Shown: one piece after another, positions 15,001-27,600 of the stretch
Layout of the letters: each line of letters opens with the position of its first letter
Position numbering within the stretch: position 1 is the first letter of the stretch
Origin: Lutraria lutraria
Lineage: Eukaryota; Mollusca; Bivalvia; Venerida; Mactridae
Length of the DNA: 64,000 nucleotides
Assembly (NCBI GenBank): GCA_964023205.1
Contig: OZ026835.1
Coordinates: 20,969,817-21,033,816, forward strand
Reading direction: 5' to 3'
Translations under genes and position numbers: made by a program
The notes under the pieces: model-generated
The model's database searches: none
What the model was told of the DNA's origin: nothing
What the model saw: the letters and a program-made list of their open reading frames with translations, nothing else

Positions 15001-18000
15001 AGTCCTCTACGACAATGAATGAAAACTCATCTTGTTTAAAGCTTTTGTGATTTTTTTTGTATCGATACAGGGGCAAAAAAATTAAAGGAAAAATTGAAAA
15101 TGGTAAATACAAAAGAAATCTTACTTGTCTCTGTGGTGGTCTGTGGTGAAATGTTTCTTGTTGACCAGCAGGTTCTGGACACCAGTAATCCACCGACAAA
15201 TCTAGATTTAACGGATCCTTCTCATACAACTTGCAAATCTATAGCAGTAAGTAATAGAATAGAAATAATGAATATTTTTTGGAAAGTTTGCCTTTCAAAG
15301 ACGATATATGAATATTGACTGATATTGTTGTTTATACTGCCTCTTGAATTTGATAATTAATGCGTCTTCCTTCAACAGAATTTCAGGAATTACATTATTA
15401 GCATGCTAAGGAAATTTGAAGCATATATCAAAGGAATATGAAATGGAATACAGTCGAAACTCGTTATATCGAAGTTTGGGGGACTTGCCAAAATAGTTCA
15501 ATATAAACGAACTTCAATATAGGAATTCGATACCCATGTTTACACTTTAGAGCTAAAGTCAGTGTGTCATAATAATAATGTAATCATGTTATTTGGTGTA
15601 CGGGATGGTAACGGGTAATAAGAATACAGCATAATCCATTTATACTGGTACTTACACGAGTACTTTCGATATATTTATTCTGCTGTATACATTTCAAATG
15701 TGCATAAGACAGTTTACATGAGCGTATATCAGTTTATAATAATAATTTGTATCATCAACGAAATGTTTGTATCAGTTTTATTATCGTGAGAATGGACACT
15801 AACATGTTTATACAGCTGTCAATAATTAAATATCGATTTTAGATTGTAGGTGTTTGTTTGCAGAAAAGGTGCAAACATTTCTTTTTAAGTTGGCGGCATA
15901 ATTGGTTCGACATAGATGGTCAGTTTATAGTTGAAAATATTTGTTTCAGACCGAAAATCTACTTCGATATATAAAAATATCGAGAACCTTGAATTGGATA
16001 TACGTGCGTTTTTTTAATATGTAATAAGAAGGATAAAAATCAAGACTTTATCTTAACTTCGATATAAGCGTGATTTTGATATAAAGAGTTTCGACTGTAC
16101 ATAAAATTTATAATCAGTCTAAGTGAGTAGCAGGCCAGTTCAATCCCAACAACTCTAAAATATAGAAAGTGAGTCAACAAAAAGACTAAACAATGTATTC
16201 ATTTGTTAGTTAAGGACCCATTTGACAGCTATGGTCATTTCAGAGTCACCCCAGAGAGAAGGGGGAAATAATATATGGAAGAACAGTGCGTTTATATCCT
16301 GTTCTTTAACAGTTCTCCCTAGTTCTTTATCGTGCCTGGTGTAAAGCATCGATACACACCTCACCCTTTTCTAGATGCACTATTTGGATCGGTAGTTGGA
16401 GGCATTGAAAAGAGCCCCTCATAAATTCACCTTTCGATTAGCACTCCAGCACATTATCACAATGGACCATCGATCACCCCATCTAGAAATTTAAACACCA
16501 GCCAATGTGTAATGAATTGAAGAAACAAGCACCGCATTACAGTAGCCTTGAATTGTAAAGGAAAATTAAGACAGAAATCAAAAACATTGATTGTACCAGA
16601 TAGAGTAGATGTTCAAAGTCTCTCCTTAGTAATGCTGGAGGTTCTTGACCCTCTTGTAAATGTGCCATCATGATACGAGCCGTCTCATCACCACGGTTAC
16701 GAATTTCCTTCACCTAGATAAATTTTATCAAATAACAATGATGAAAATCCTGGTCATATAAATGTAGAATTACTGGCCAGTACTTTTGAGAGTAACACAG
16801 AACTCAATGGGCACAACAGATTATATTAATGATAGTGAAAACTTGAATAGCTGGAATACTTTGTGTCAAACACCAAATCTCTTATAAGATTCAATATATG
16901 GGAAACCTAACACAAACACTAGCAATTAAGATTTTTAACAGATGCAGGGTGCATACAAAGTATTGATACAGAGATATGAAAAAGCAAATTTACTGCGGTC
17001 ATGTTTCAGTAAAAATATTGTAGTAAACTTGATACAATTTTAAAAAGTCATAACTGTAAAAACATGTTTAAAATCAATTCACACACTGCAGAAAATATTT
17101 AAGTTCACTTATAAATCTTAAAAAGTTCTCAGTCAACACAACTGTATAATGTATAATAACTTACCTTCAGCGGCATGTGGTAAATAAAATCTGTCAACAA
17201 ACCATGAAGCCTTCGAACATGAAACTCCTGAAAATTATAAAATAATATGATATAGAATAAAACAGAGTAACATAGACTGTGTCTGTAAAACCAGTGTAGA
17301 GTAATATAGACTGTGTCTGTTAAACCACTGTAGAGTAACATTGACTGTGCCTGTAAAACCAGTGTAGAGTAATATAGACTGTATTTGTTAAACCAGTGTA
17401 GAGTAATATAGACTGTGTCTGTTAAACCAGTGTAGAGTAATACAGACTGTATTTGTTAAGCCCAAATAGAGTTTCATAGACTGTGTCTGTTAAACCAGTG
17501 TAGAGTCATATAGACTGTAAAACCAGTAAATAAATATTATATTTAACTCACATGGTTGGAACAAAGTGCTTATGAAAGCAGATTGCATCCTGAACAAGAA
17601 TTATCTAGTTAAAGTTCCAAGGTTAACTAGGAATAAGTACATTAAGAAAAGTATAGCAGTGTTGTCCAGTCATGTCTCATAAAAAAGAAAGCATAAAACT
17701 GTGATGATTGCATAGCAATATAAAAGCAAAATGTTCTCAAGGTCCAATTATGATGACAGAACAAAAGATCATACCTCTTTGTGTAATTTCTTCACAGACA
17801 CCAATGATTTAAGAAGGAAATTAAACACTTGTCCATCTAAGGCAAGATCAATGAAAGCCTCATCTTCCTCATAGTATTCACCAGCACCTTAAACAAACAC
17901 ATACTATGCTTCACACAACATACTATTATAACCTAAAACCTGTCATCTAGAAATCATCCTATATCATTACACCAGAAATGTCCAACTGTATTCTGAATGT

Positions 18001-21000
18001 TCAATCATTATATTTGAAACAAAGTTTTGACTTGCATTAATTTGTAAGTAATTAAAATAGAAATTACATTCAAACCTTTGAACAAAGGCTACCCTTGGGA
18101 AAGATAAAATGCGGCCTTCATTGACAGGTAATCTTTATTCTGAAGTCATTTTGATCTAAATAATCAATGTTTTTTAAAAGAATGGCCTTTATTCACAGGG
18201 TGGACTTTATTTAGAGATGTTTAAGATTTGTTTTAAACCTAGCAGCCAGAACATGTGAACATACCTAGGGAAAGACAACATGCGGCCTTTATTGACAGGT
18301 AGCCTTTATTGGGAGTTTATTTTGTTCATAAAAGTCAATTACTGTTTTTAAGTAAATGACCTTGATTCGCAGGTTGGCCTTTATTCAAAGGTGACCGCTA
18401 ACACATCTATGACTGTACCTTATTATGAGAACAACAAAACCATATAACGAAAAACAATAAAAACTTTTTATAATCTTATTTATTACTTTGAGATAATTGA
18501 ATGGTCTTATTCAAAGAAAAATTAAATTTAATATAAATTAGAGAAAACATTAATTAACTCAGGTGTCTGATCTTAAGCCTAACTGATGAAGAGAAATGTT
18601 GAAAATGACTTCATTCTTAAAATAATGTGATCTTACATGATTACAATTTATACACAGTTTCAGTCAATAAAAGGCTTTTTTAATGTTGTGCTATATCAAA
18701 ATAAAATAGAAATTTGTTTACTTCAGTATAATTACGAACAGACATTTTATGAGAAAGATTGTTAAAATTGAGTGTTTTACCTGCAGCCATTGGATACTGG
18801 GATAGTTGTCGTAACATGATACCCCAAGCAAACTGGGCCACCGCTTTCAAACCAGGAGTACTCCATGGTGCATCATCACTCAATGCTTTATGGATATCAC
18901 TGATATAATTCTGGTCAGCAAACACAGGCATTGCACTTGTCATCTCTACAAAACAAGAAATTTTAAAACATGCATTTTAAGGTATACTAGTAATTACTGA
19001 CTACAAGAAAACCATCAATACCATAGTATTTACCTACACAAATTTAGACTAGTAAACGTTTATTAACTGGAAGCATATTTTATGTACTAGTCAGTCTATG
19101 ATTTTGACCAGTAAATTTTTACCTTCTAGAAACATATTTGGTATACTTCTGTCAGTCTGGTGACTGACATATTCACAGATTGTACACAAATTTTGTAAGA
19201 TTTAATGATTAAACAGCTAAATGTAAGTACATCTTAATAGATACCCTAGCTGAAAGCATATATGTGGGCAGACAGATCTTCATTAAATAACTAAATATAG
19301 CTTAATTTGTTTACACCATACCAACAATTTATTATATTACCATCAATATTGATATACATGCTGCTATGACTAGAGACAGACTAGAGACAGACTAAACATT
19401 TCTTTCATTCCCATCAGCATTCAACACTTACTCATTTCAAGTCAATTACTAGTCTTATAAATGAGTTCTATAAATGTCATCCAGCAAGAAATGTAGTTTG
19501 CTTGTATTGGGGCTTCGGGTTAGGAATGTTTAATATTGTCAGAAGTGAGATTATTCCTACCTTCAGCATCCTCTCGTTCAAGTACAGATACATCAAAGCA
19601 ATATAATAATGCCATCAAGAGACATTGGGTGACTGGATGGAGGGAACCATCAGCTTGTAACATATTATCTGACTTCAGGTGAGAGATCAGTTGTAACGTA
19701 TCTTGTTTACTAAGGGGCCTCTGACAGGCCAGGCTAAATAGACATTCTGCACATGTGACCTGTATCTCCTCATACATGTCTCGAATCTAAAACATAATCA
19801 TATACATCATCATATGTAAAACTGCAACTATCTTAAAGCATTTAAATGATTTATGGTGATCTCAAATACTAACAAAACAAGTGACAAGCATGATAAATTG
19901 AATAAGATAGAGGATCTAGGACATAATCATCAGTAAAAAAATTAATAACTAAAAGCAAGTTTAGCATTTTTTGCCAAATCATAGCAATTTCTTTCATAAT
20001 TATCAGTCAAAAAGTAAATAAATTATTTTTTTACCAAAAACAGCAAATATTTTTCATTTCTGAAGATTATATAAATATTTTTTTAAGATACTGTATTTTT
20101 TAGTAAATATATCTACATAAACTTAAAAAATATGTTTGCTGTAATGCTACCTGCTCACCAAAAAATCCCTACCAAACTTTTTTTGGGCCTCTTAGGACTT
20201 CATTAAAAATAGCATTCTGACATGCATTATGGTCAAAGATAAAAAATAAATCATGAAAAAAAAATTCCTACCTACCAACCCACTGAAAATTTTCTGGGAC
20301 AGGTTACAGCAAACAAGCATTTTTTAAGGATGGCCTTATACAAATTTTGATGAATTGATAGACATATCATTATAAACATCATAGAACCAGAAAGATTATT
20401 CATAGAAATAACTCACCTGCTTTCTGTGTTTTGGTGGTCCTAATGCTCTATTGTTCTGCAGTTTGTCAAGTTCTTTTACAACATTCATTGTTTTTAAAAC
20501 ATCTGAAATCAAAAAAATTGTTTGAACATTCTATATAGTAATTGATAGATTTCCCAGATATTTTATTTGAGATAATGATGTCCAGAAAATATCTGTGAAA
20601 TCTATTAATTACTACAGAATTACACATTTTTTTACAGTGAAAATACAGGAGCGCTTGATCTTAGGTAGGTAACAGATTCATTTCAGTCCAGCATCTGAAG
20701 CCTTGAATCATGCAACAATACCAAACTGGGGATATGATTAAGAGTGAACCCCAAGGGTATAATATATTGGCAAGGGATTAGGGTCCATCTAGAATCTCTT
20801 TTTGGTGTATTTGGAAGACACTATTACAGAATGCTGGATGTAGTGATCTTGAATTTGACTGGATGAGCCAGAGAAATTAACCAAGTGGAGGTACCTATTT
20901 ACATATATAAATAAAGTTTAACATGTGTGAAAATGGCAGATCCATTAAAATATTACATCCATGCAAACAAAGACTAGACAACATTAATGCCGTATCAAAA

Positions 21001-24000
21001 TATGTACTTTAATAATGACCAATTTTCTGTCTTCAACAAGTACGCAAAATGGTTGACAAACACACACAAAAGGTCAGTCATCGGTTTTTACCTAAGATTT
21101 TGTTTGTTAAATTTTCCTCAACCAGTTTCTGTATGTAGTTGTTGGTTAAATCAGCCAGATCAGGAGGCAGTCCCAACGTCCAAGTTCTTCCTTCCAGAGA
21201 TAATATCAATGTTCTCAAAGCAGTAACAATACTTCTACGTCCATCATAATACAGCAACACAGCCACAAGACCTCTTGTTAGTCCAGGAAAATCTGGTTTA
21301 TTGTCCTCACCTGAAAACAAACACAGGTAATTCTAAAAATAACAATGTTTGAATAGTTAACAATCCTACTAGTAAACTAATCTATCTATTTCGTTGCCTA
21401 ATTGGGAAAGATAACAGTACCAGACAAATTGGGAAAAATTTGTGGCGTCTTGACCCGAATTGGAAACCTTTAAGTAAATTTGGAATTTAAAAAAAAACAA
21501 AGACATTTATATTATCAACTGCTCCACTTTGGTTTTTATTTCATCACCGAGTGTTGCGATAACTTTAATTAAATATAATCTTCTTTTATGAAAAAAGAAA
21601 TTTCTGCACCAGATTAGGAATTTTTTTCCTTTGACATTGGGAAAATGGATAATTTTTTCACATTGGGAAGGTACCTTTTATGGGTACAAAACAAAGAGGG
21701 AAAAATAATTGCTGTGTTGTTCCAACAGTCAGGGTCATTGGACTTCTTTTCTAGTTTTAACGGTGGAGGAAGGCACCAGGTGTACACAAAGAACCTGGAC
21801 ATTCTGTTAGCCAGCTTGTGTATATATATATATGTATGGTCTCAAGTCGGATTCAAAGTTTCAAAGTCACTGCAATATATTAGAGAATAGTGATTACCAG
21901 ACAGGGAGCATAACCATTTGACCTCTTAGGCCCCTCCAGAAAGATCTACATGATGCATCATTATGTGTACTACTTTACTGAAGATTTCACTAGGGGCTAT
22001 CTAATTATACTTTGTAATACAATAAGGTAAGAGAAAGCTCATGTTGGAAAACATTAACCATAACTCAGAGAACTATACTTAATGTAAGTATTTAATATTT
22101 CTCACCTAGTTCAGCCTAAAGATGGCTAATTCTGAGATTAGGTTTTATACTTAAATTCAAGTATTCATTTAACAGAATAAAGGTACATGAAACAATAAAC
22201 ATACCAGCTATAAGGAGTTCGAGAGCTGCAAACTCATTGAGGTCAAACAGGTCACTGATAATAATAGCTTCTTCAATGAATGAATCGGGGAATGTCTGCT
22301 TTCTCTGTTCGCCATGGATGAGTAATCCAACAGTGTTTGACTTCTTTACTGCATCCCTATCAGTTGTATTCTTTGGCTGTAAGCAGATGATATTCACACT
22401 GGACAAACCTTATCTTAATTAATAATATGAAACATGCTAGGTCCGTTTAGTTCAAAACTAGCATACATGTAGCAACAGTATATTAAGTTTAAACTGACCG
22501 AAACGATAGTGACCAAACTTAAACAGGCTCATATTCATAAAGATGACTACTGAGGGATAAGAAACTTTATATATATATGATAGCAGTTTTACAAATAAAT
22601 GAAAAAAACACTTATCATTATCTATACAATAATAGGGCACAATTAACTTACCACATTTTTTAGCAATGATAAAAAATCATTTTTATGCTTTTTCAGCATA
22701 ACCTCCAGATCATGAATTGCATCGGTCTGTCGTTTGTGAATAGCTGCTTCTACAACCACTAGTAAATCCTTGTAAGGGCTCCATACTCTTGCCGCTGAAA
22801 TTATGACAAAACTGAAACTAAACTTGCTACCAAAATATTCCTTTGAAAGGTTCTTGTACCAGTAACTGCAAACTGTGACATTTATAGATTTAACAGCCAT
22901 TTTGGTCTAAGGTTTCATTCCAAACACACACTGTTTGAAAAGTGCAGCTTTCAGTTAAGAGATGGTGAATTACAATATACTTATTGTGGGGTTCACAGAA
23001 CCCAAAATACCCCCCCCCCAAAATGTAGGACTGTGAATTGTTAGATAAGAGGCACTCTGGTCTGACCCAAGATTCAGCGCGCCGCTTACAATCCCCAAAT
23101 CGATACACTAATATTTTGTTATCATGTAACCCATCTAAAAGATTACATTTGCAGTTCAACAGCTAAATTTACTTTTCTTTTAGGAGTAATGAAATAAATC
23201 AATATAAACTGATGTAGCTTAAATTTGTAAGTACTCCCTTTCAATTAATGCATTCACAATGTGTACCATTATTATTTTCTGGTTAAAGCCTGTGACCCAT
23301 TCTTTAAAGTCCCATTAGCTTTTTGTTATAACAAGTAATATTATCCCAAGATAATAATTATACTGACGAAACTAGCCCTTTTTCTTTGAAAAACACTAAT
23401 TTTGCTGTGATTTTTTCTCTTATAAACTGGAAATATATAGAGCGTGTGACGTCACTTTATGACATGTACATAAGATGACTGCAGGAAAACACAGCTGTTC
23501 TACAATTTTTTTTTTTTCAATGATATTGAAAGAAATACAATAATGGCTTTAAAAGTATGCTATAAAGTATGCTTGTGACTGTGAGGAAAACACAAATTTG
23601 GCTTATGAGTACCCTAGTACTCGAATACCTGCTCCAACCCTATAAACATGAATGTTTTTTCATATGGCATTACAACATAATTATATACATCCATTTTATA
23701 GTAAAAATATTTCAATATTATATTGTCAGCTGAACTATTTTCATTCAAACCCAGAACAGAAGACAAGTAGGTGCTCGATGGTGAGAAATTTGGCATTCGA
23801 TATATGTATACAAATTACAAACTTTTATTAATTCAAATGATGATCAAAGGTATGTTGAAGCAACAACGTAATGTGGCGTTGAAAGGGGTTTCTACTTGTA
23901 CACTATTATTTAGTATATTTGAAGAAAGAAAGCTTGAGGCTGACTGATGTCATATGAATTGTACAGATTTTGCACATTTGACTGTTCACATTTGCAAAGA

Positions 24001-24629
24001 TGTGTACATATAAATCACTATATTTAATTTTTGGCAGTGAATTCTTTTATGTTCAATGTTTGTTCTAAATTTAGCTACACCGTTATCCAGTGAACACCAG
24101 TATAAATATTTAAAAAAAAGTAAAATAAAAGAAGTTTTTCTTTTGAAATTGAGGCAAGTGCAATTGTTCACACACAGATAGAATTTTGAAGTTACTTGTA
24201 CCCTGGACATGTTCTAAAAAGTTAGTTTCAAACCTGAAATTAAAGAATATAAAAAAACTAAAATTTAAAATACTAAATTGTAATATGTTTTCGCGACGTG
24301 TATAACTTTCTTAAAGGACTACTTATGACTCCGTAGCATTTCCGTGAAAGGCGTATAAAGTGATCAGTTTCACTTCTTGGTTGAGCTTGTTAATCATTTC
24401 ACTTTCAATAAATAAGTGTCAACAAAATATCTGTATTTTCTTTTTTAACGAAATCATTGTTAACTTTTTACTAGAAAAACTAAGGTGTCAGTCAAATTCA
24501 ATCTGCTTGAATAAAATATGAGAGTAATTTGCCTGAATCTATTCCAGACAATAAGCTTTTGACAAAATATCATTAATAAAACAGAAAATCAGAATTACCG
24601 GCATTCACCGCCACTGTGGACGCCGCCAT
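1..24629 (-). CDS. NUP205: Nuclear pore complex protein Nup205 (5' 30 exons, C-terminus off window)
   Basis: Nup205 (Nup192 in yeast) is a large alpha-solenoid scaffold of the nuclear pore inner ring that binds Nup93 and helps anchor the central channel. Thirty GT/AG-bounded exons join in frame into about 1,590 residues. Alignment from memory to human NUP205 (about 2,010 residues) is collinear throughout, with strong blocks such as FPGLTRGLVAVLLYYDGRRS, HHRPPQRQ, RVTSMNRQRSHTQRLMK-type, VEIILTACPSDLL and LLCRDACDG. The start is the ATG at 24,629: the context is aaaATGG, and the first residues MAASTVAVNA match the human N-terminus in length. The last exon (1-92) runs off the left edge, so the C-terminal part is missing here. 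There is no frameshift or stop in any exon. It is transcribed divergently from TPCN2, 8.2 kb away. Family identity is certain; single splice boundaries could shift by a few bases. Confidence 0.96.
206..436 (-). repeat. tRNA-derived SINE, family A (copy in NUP205 intron 29)
   Basis: The reverse strand carries a Pol III A-box-like segment near 420 (CTAGTGGTAA) and a B-box-like GGTTCGAATCTC near 385. A family body follows that contains CACTGGCATGATAAAGAAC and ends GACTGTAGCTATCGAATAG. It is the same family as 37,780, 47,812 and 57,888. Confidence 0.75.
3681..4816. mobile_element. Tc1/mariner-type MITE interrupted by an array-bearing repeat (NUP205 intron 24)
   Basis: The left end starts CAGTCAACCCTGTGAACAAA at 3,681 and the right end closes with ACACAGGTTTGACTGTA at about 4,816. 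These are the two inverted ends of the MITE family seen at 9,590 and 46,891. Elsewhere the family is about 160-180 bases; here nearly 1 kb lies between the ends, containing the ~155-bp tandem array and an ACCG microsatellite. Confidence 0.65.
3890..4753. repeat. Tandem array of ~155-bp units with ACCG-microsatellite end
   Basis: The marker GGCCATAACTC (or a near copy) recurs at about 3,900, 4,054, 4,205, 4,368 and 4,536, giving units of roughly 150-170 bases. Each unit also contains ATGCACAACT, ACTTCTGTGAAGTTT and GAGAAAT. The last unit passes into GACCGACCGACCGACCG (about 4,688-4,708) and ends CATATCTGGGGGTATAATAA. Confidence 0.8.
9590..9764. mobile_element. Tc1/mariner-type MITE (NUP205 intron 18)
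   Basis: The ends are TACAGTCAAACCTGTT at the left and ACAAGTTTGACTGTA at the right, an inverted pair bounded by TA. The inside contains AATAAAAGCCAACCTGCGAA and a CTTTCCCAAGGGTGGCC block. There is no coding capacity. Confidence 0.75.
11869..12206. mobile_element. MITE with TTAA at both ends (NUP205 intron 14)
   Basis: The left end reads TTAAAGGCCCATTAGCTTTT and the right end AAAAAGCTAATGGGACTTTAA, an inverted pair with a TTAA at each outer edge. TTAA target duplication is the mark of piggyBac-type elements; assignment to that superfamily is inference. The inside is AT-rich and non-coding. A half-copy with the same left end lies at 23,303. Confidence 0.7.
12569..12763. mobile_element. Short TIR element, CAGGGCCTTTTTTT ends (NUP205 intron 13)
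   Basis: The left end CAGGGCCTTTTTTT is mirrored by AAAAAAAGCCCTG at the right. AAGGT flanks both sides directly, consistent with a 5-base target duplication. The inside has several GGGGAA blocks. Confidence 0.6.
12825..12990 (+). repeat. SINE family B copy, forward (NUP205 intron 13)
   Basis: The head reads CCTCTGTGGTCAAGTGGTTA then TGATCTCTGACTAG. The body has AGCTAGCTAGCTCACAG and the end ATCCATCATAAAAGG. It is the best preserved A-box copy of the family in the window. Confidence 0.65.
13305..13482. mobile_element. Tc1/mariner-type MITE (NUP205 intron 12)
   Basis: The left end is ACAATCAAACCAGTGAAGAA and the right end AACACAGGTTTGACTGTAC. The internal TTATTGACAGGTGGCC is shared with the 18,071 and 25,186 copies. 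Confidence 0.7.
13785..14648. repeat. Interspersed element with ~160-bp subrepeats and GGGGGCATAATAA end (NUP205 intron 12)
   Basis: Subunits marked by AACAAAGGGCCATAA lie near 13,955, 14,120 and 14,280. The last part reads TGACCTTGACCTTTGACC and ends ATCGATACGGGGGCATAATA. It is related in layout to 3,890-4,753, and its 3' end is shared with pieces at 42,797, 49,880 and 56,600. Confidence 0.7.
15451..16097. mobile_element. Mariner-like non-autonomous element, 647 bp (NUP205 intron 10)
   Basis: The termini CAGTCGAAACTCGTTATATC (left) and ATATAAAGAGTTTCGACTG (right) are inverted, and TA flanks both ends (15,449-15,450 and 16,098-16,099). No transposase frame is present. Inverted subterminal GATATA blocks extend the terminal repeat. 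Confidence 0.8.
16214..16480 (-). repeat. SINE family A copy (NUP205 intron 10)
   Basis: This is a reverse copy with the family 3' end (TGACCATAGCTGTCA read on the minus strand) and the body block around GGCACGATAAAGAAC. The tRNA-like head is degraded. It lies beside the mariner-like element that ends at 16,097. Confidence 0.65.
17256..17525. repeat. 34-bp minisatellite (NUP205 intron 8)
   Basis: TGTAGAGTAATATAGACTGT recurs at 34-base spacing (for example near 17,297, 17,331, 17,365, 17,399 and 17,433). There are about seven to eight imperfect copies, with CTGTTAAACCAGTG completing the unit. It begins about 30 bases upstream of the exon 9 acceptor. Confidence 0.85.
18071..18418. mobile_element. 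Two adjoining MITE copies of the AGTCAAACCTGTG family (NUP205 intron 7)
   Basis: The first unit starts CATTCAAACCTTTGAACAAA. A second set of the same internal blocks (GCGGCCTTTATTGACAGGTA) starts near 18,270. The right end is CTAACACATCTATGACTGTA. This may be a tandem pair or one copy inserted in another. Confidence 0.6.
21395..21680. repeat. Interspersed repeat rich in AATTGGGAAA (NUP205 intron 3)
   Basis: CTAATTGGGAAAGATAAC, CAAATTGGGAAAAATTTG and ACATTGGGAAGGTACC recur here. Reverse versions (TTCCCAATTT) appear at 33,290-33,440 and 34,190-34,330 in TPCN2 intron 1. The element type is not recognised. Confidence 0.5.
21738..21935 (-). repeat. SINE family B copy, degenerate (NUP205 intron 3)
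   Basis: Matches to the family are AGCCAGCTTGTG (plus strand) and the head region CATAACCATTTGACCTCTTA. The middle contains a TA microsatellite (TATATATATATA near 21,822). Confidence 0.5.
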
Positions 24630-27600
24630 TTTAGATTATTATGCTCGGTGTGATAAACATCGAATATGCTGAAATTGGCGAATATGAACGAAATTTAACG
24701 AATATGAAACATATTTATATATTTTATTGAGAATTTCGAAATTATTTGTTTGCTAAATGTATTTAGACCTAAAAAAACTAATAAAAGGATAATGATAGTT
24801 CATGCCAAATATCATTGATTTTGGGTTTTTCTAATAAAAGTTATATATATATATACAAATGTATATACATGTTACCATCGAAATATTAAAAATTAAGACT
24901 TATTATTATTCTATTATCAACAATTCAACACAGTACCCAACATTGGTCACCGAAGACTACTTTCATTTTGTCTATAAGTTTGTGTATAAAATAACAACCA
25001 CTGGTCACTGGACTACTCACACAAATACATATTACAAAAATAAGTATGAATATGTGTGTACTGGTCATGCACCGATTTTGATTTGATCATTAAATTTAAT
25101 GATAAAATTTATTGACTTTCTACGTATTTCTGTACTGTCTAACATTGATACTGAGTACTGGAACATTATAAGTGCCAAAGACTATACAGTCAAGCTATCA
25201 AACAAAGACCACATTTGTACAAAAGTGTGACCTTTATTGACAAGTGGTCCTCATTTGAAATCATTTTGCTCTAAATGATTGATAATGTTTTCTTTTATCA
25301 AATCGAGGGCTCAGAGCAACACTGTCGTAACTTGTTCTTATTTCAATATGAGTAACAACACTGTTGCGCTGAACCCTCGAAATGGTAACCTGCAATTGGA
25401 GATGCATGGCTGCTAAACACAAGTTTTACATGAAACATAAAGCGAGTTTGGAAGTATTAGAGCATATGTAACTGTTCAGAGTACGTACAATGTAAACAAG
25501 AAAATGACAATTACAACAAATCAGGACACAGCAAATTGTATACTCAGTATATAGTAGTGAGAAGCCTTTTACCCCCCCCCCCCACTTCGACCACACTGCT
25601 CGAGTAGCATGTGAAATTTATTGAAACCTGTTGGCATTCGTCACCCTAACGTATTCATTTGTTGGTACATTATGGACAACGAACGTGAAAGAAAACTCTG
25701 TTGACAGGAAATATATTGTCACAAGCTATAGAAATGGAGAGTTTGATAGTTTTTCGCTACCTAAGGATTTGTTTTCGGACATATCAAACGCATCTGCTTT
25801 GATATGAAAGTTTCACAATGGATACTATGTATCTTTATACAACCATGTATTTTCATTAATATTCTTAAACAAGACTTATCAGGTATGTTTAGTGTCCAAA
25901 TTAGAATTGCAGTCCAGTACTAGTGCATGTTTGTTTATTGACTACACTGCAATATTACAAAAATGACGGACGGCTGTTCATTGTGAGTGGTCCTTTCGTA
26001 AACAATATTGGACAGTGCAAACAAAAGGATGCCGTTACAGACATGATTAAATGAATATTATTAGAATATAATAGAACTTGAATGTAAAATCTAAACAATT
26101 AATACATGAATTTCTGCTAATATACGTATACTTCGTATGCAAATAAAAATACTGGCAAGAAAAATCTTGACCGAGACCGAAGTATTGTCTAAGGTCAGAA
26201 GAAGATAATAGTTTATGGTATTCCTAGGTAAGCGGAGACTGGCCCCGATGTTATAAAACTAGAGATCAGTATCCTAGCTCAAATCTCATATAAATTGTAT
26301 ATCTATTATTGTTTATAATTTAATCATGATCAGACAATACGGATATCTCTGGTAAATTAGTTGGACAGCACAATTGATTTGAACATATATTTAAACATGA
26401 CCAACGGTATCTTTTCAAGCGTAATTCTTTTAGAAGGGCATTGAGTTTTATGAATAATGATAATGTAAGTATGCTCAATCTTTCAAAACATTAAGGATAG
26501 GCCTACCAATCGTGCTGTATTGTCTCAGAGGAATGCGTAGATAATGCATTGAATAATTACGAATCTTTTAGTTACTGCATAAGTATTTTAACATCAATGG
26601 TAGCCTCTGTTAATATATGAGAGTCGAAAAGATCATATTGACAACAGTGGAAATAGTCAGTGAAATACGCGTAGTTCTTACATGCAGAATATGACTGTTA
26701 TATGAAACTTTAATAAGGGAGATAACAAACAAGTATTATTGCGGGTACTTTTACGACTAGTTACCTAACATTGACCTATATTTATTTTAAATAGCAGAAG
26801 AATTACTGAAGATGACTCTAAATGTATATAATTGTTTTAAGGGGAAAGTCGAAATTAAGAATATGAAAGAGCTAACAAAAAGCGCCTGTTTTTTTTCAGT
26901 CACGCAGATTGTAAGTTTGATAAAACTTCAGTGAAAAATATACTCTTTTCTTAATTCTTATTTTTAAGATACACATATCAATCGTATATATATTTCATTT
27001 CAGCCAAAATTAGGCTCAAAATGAATCATATTCCATGACAATACCATTGTAAAATTGGATTAGAATGAACCGACGTTAGAATACAAGTCTAATCACCAGT
27101 AAGTCACAAACATATTTTATTTACAATTTTCTAGCGTTTTTTTTGGTCTTAATAAATGTATTTGCGGGTAGGCTACACATAGATCATGTGATACTCAATC
27201 CAAATCTACACACGATATTATTGTATATTGCGATTTTATTTTACCGTTAGGGAATGTCCATTTTCCATATGTTTACATAATATTGTGTAGCGCATCGTTA
27301 AATACTAGTACATTAAACAACCGGTATGACCTAAATCATTGTATAGATTACGAAAGTAACCGAATCCTATCGAAGCCAAAAATTAATGCAAGCATTGACT
27401 GTAAAATTATGCATCTTTGACAGTTATATTAAATTGCACTATACATGTATATATATACATTTCCACTTGTAACTAATTACACGCACTAGTATTATAGCTA
27501 TTGTACCATATAACGTGTAGTTGAATTATTTATTGATATGGTATACTTTTTCATATTTTATAATTAATCAACAATATTGATTGTAGGAATATATAGTCTT

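Larger units (their letters stand above)
14782..24629 (-). other. NUP205: NUP205 exons 1-12 (N-terminal solenoid, about residues 1-529)
   Basis: In transcription order the coding exons are 24599-24629, 22652-22794, 22205-22376, 21092-21310, 20417-20502, 19561-19786, 18781-18945, 17775-17887, 17165-17227, 16597-16713, 15125-15238 and 14782-14920. Exon 1 encodes only ten residues and a split codon, then a 1.8-kb intron follows. Exon 2 carries WSPYKDLL and the basic LKKHKNDF stretch. Exon 6 carries LLMALLYCFDVS, matching the human LLMALLYCFDIS block. Exon 9 encodes exactly 21 residues (EFHVRRLHGLLTDF onward). Exon 12 carries RMAGDLLPASLYVPYIKML. All phases agree from one exon to the next, which supports the joins without transcript data. 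The open frame at 14,624-15,229 is exon 11 and exon 12 plus read-through intron, not a separate gene. Confidence 0.93.

Noticed and set aside
14624..15229. Longest open frame on the minus strand (about 200 codons)
   Set aside because: It is NUP205 exon 11 and exon 12 joined by an intron that happens to stay open; splice sites and the human alignment remove the middle.
23303..23560. Second complete TTAA-type MITE
   Set aside because: The left end matches 11,869, but I could not find a mirrored right end; only a half-copy is supported.
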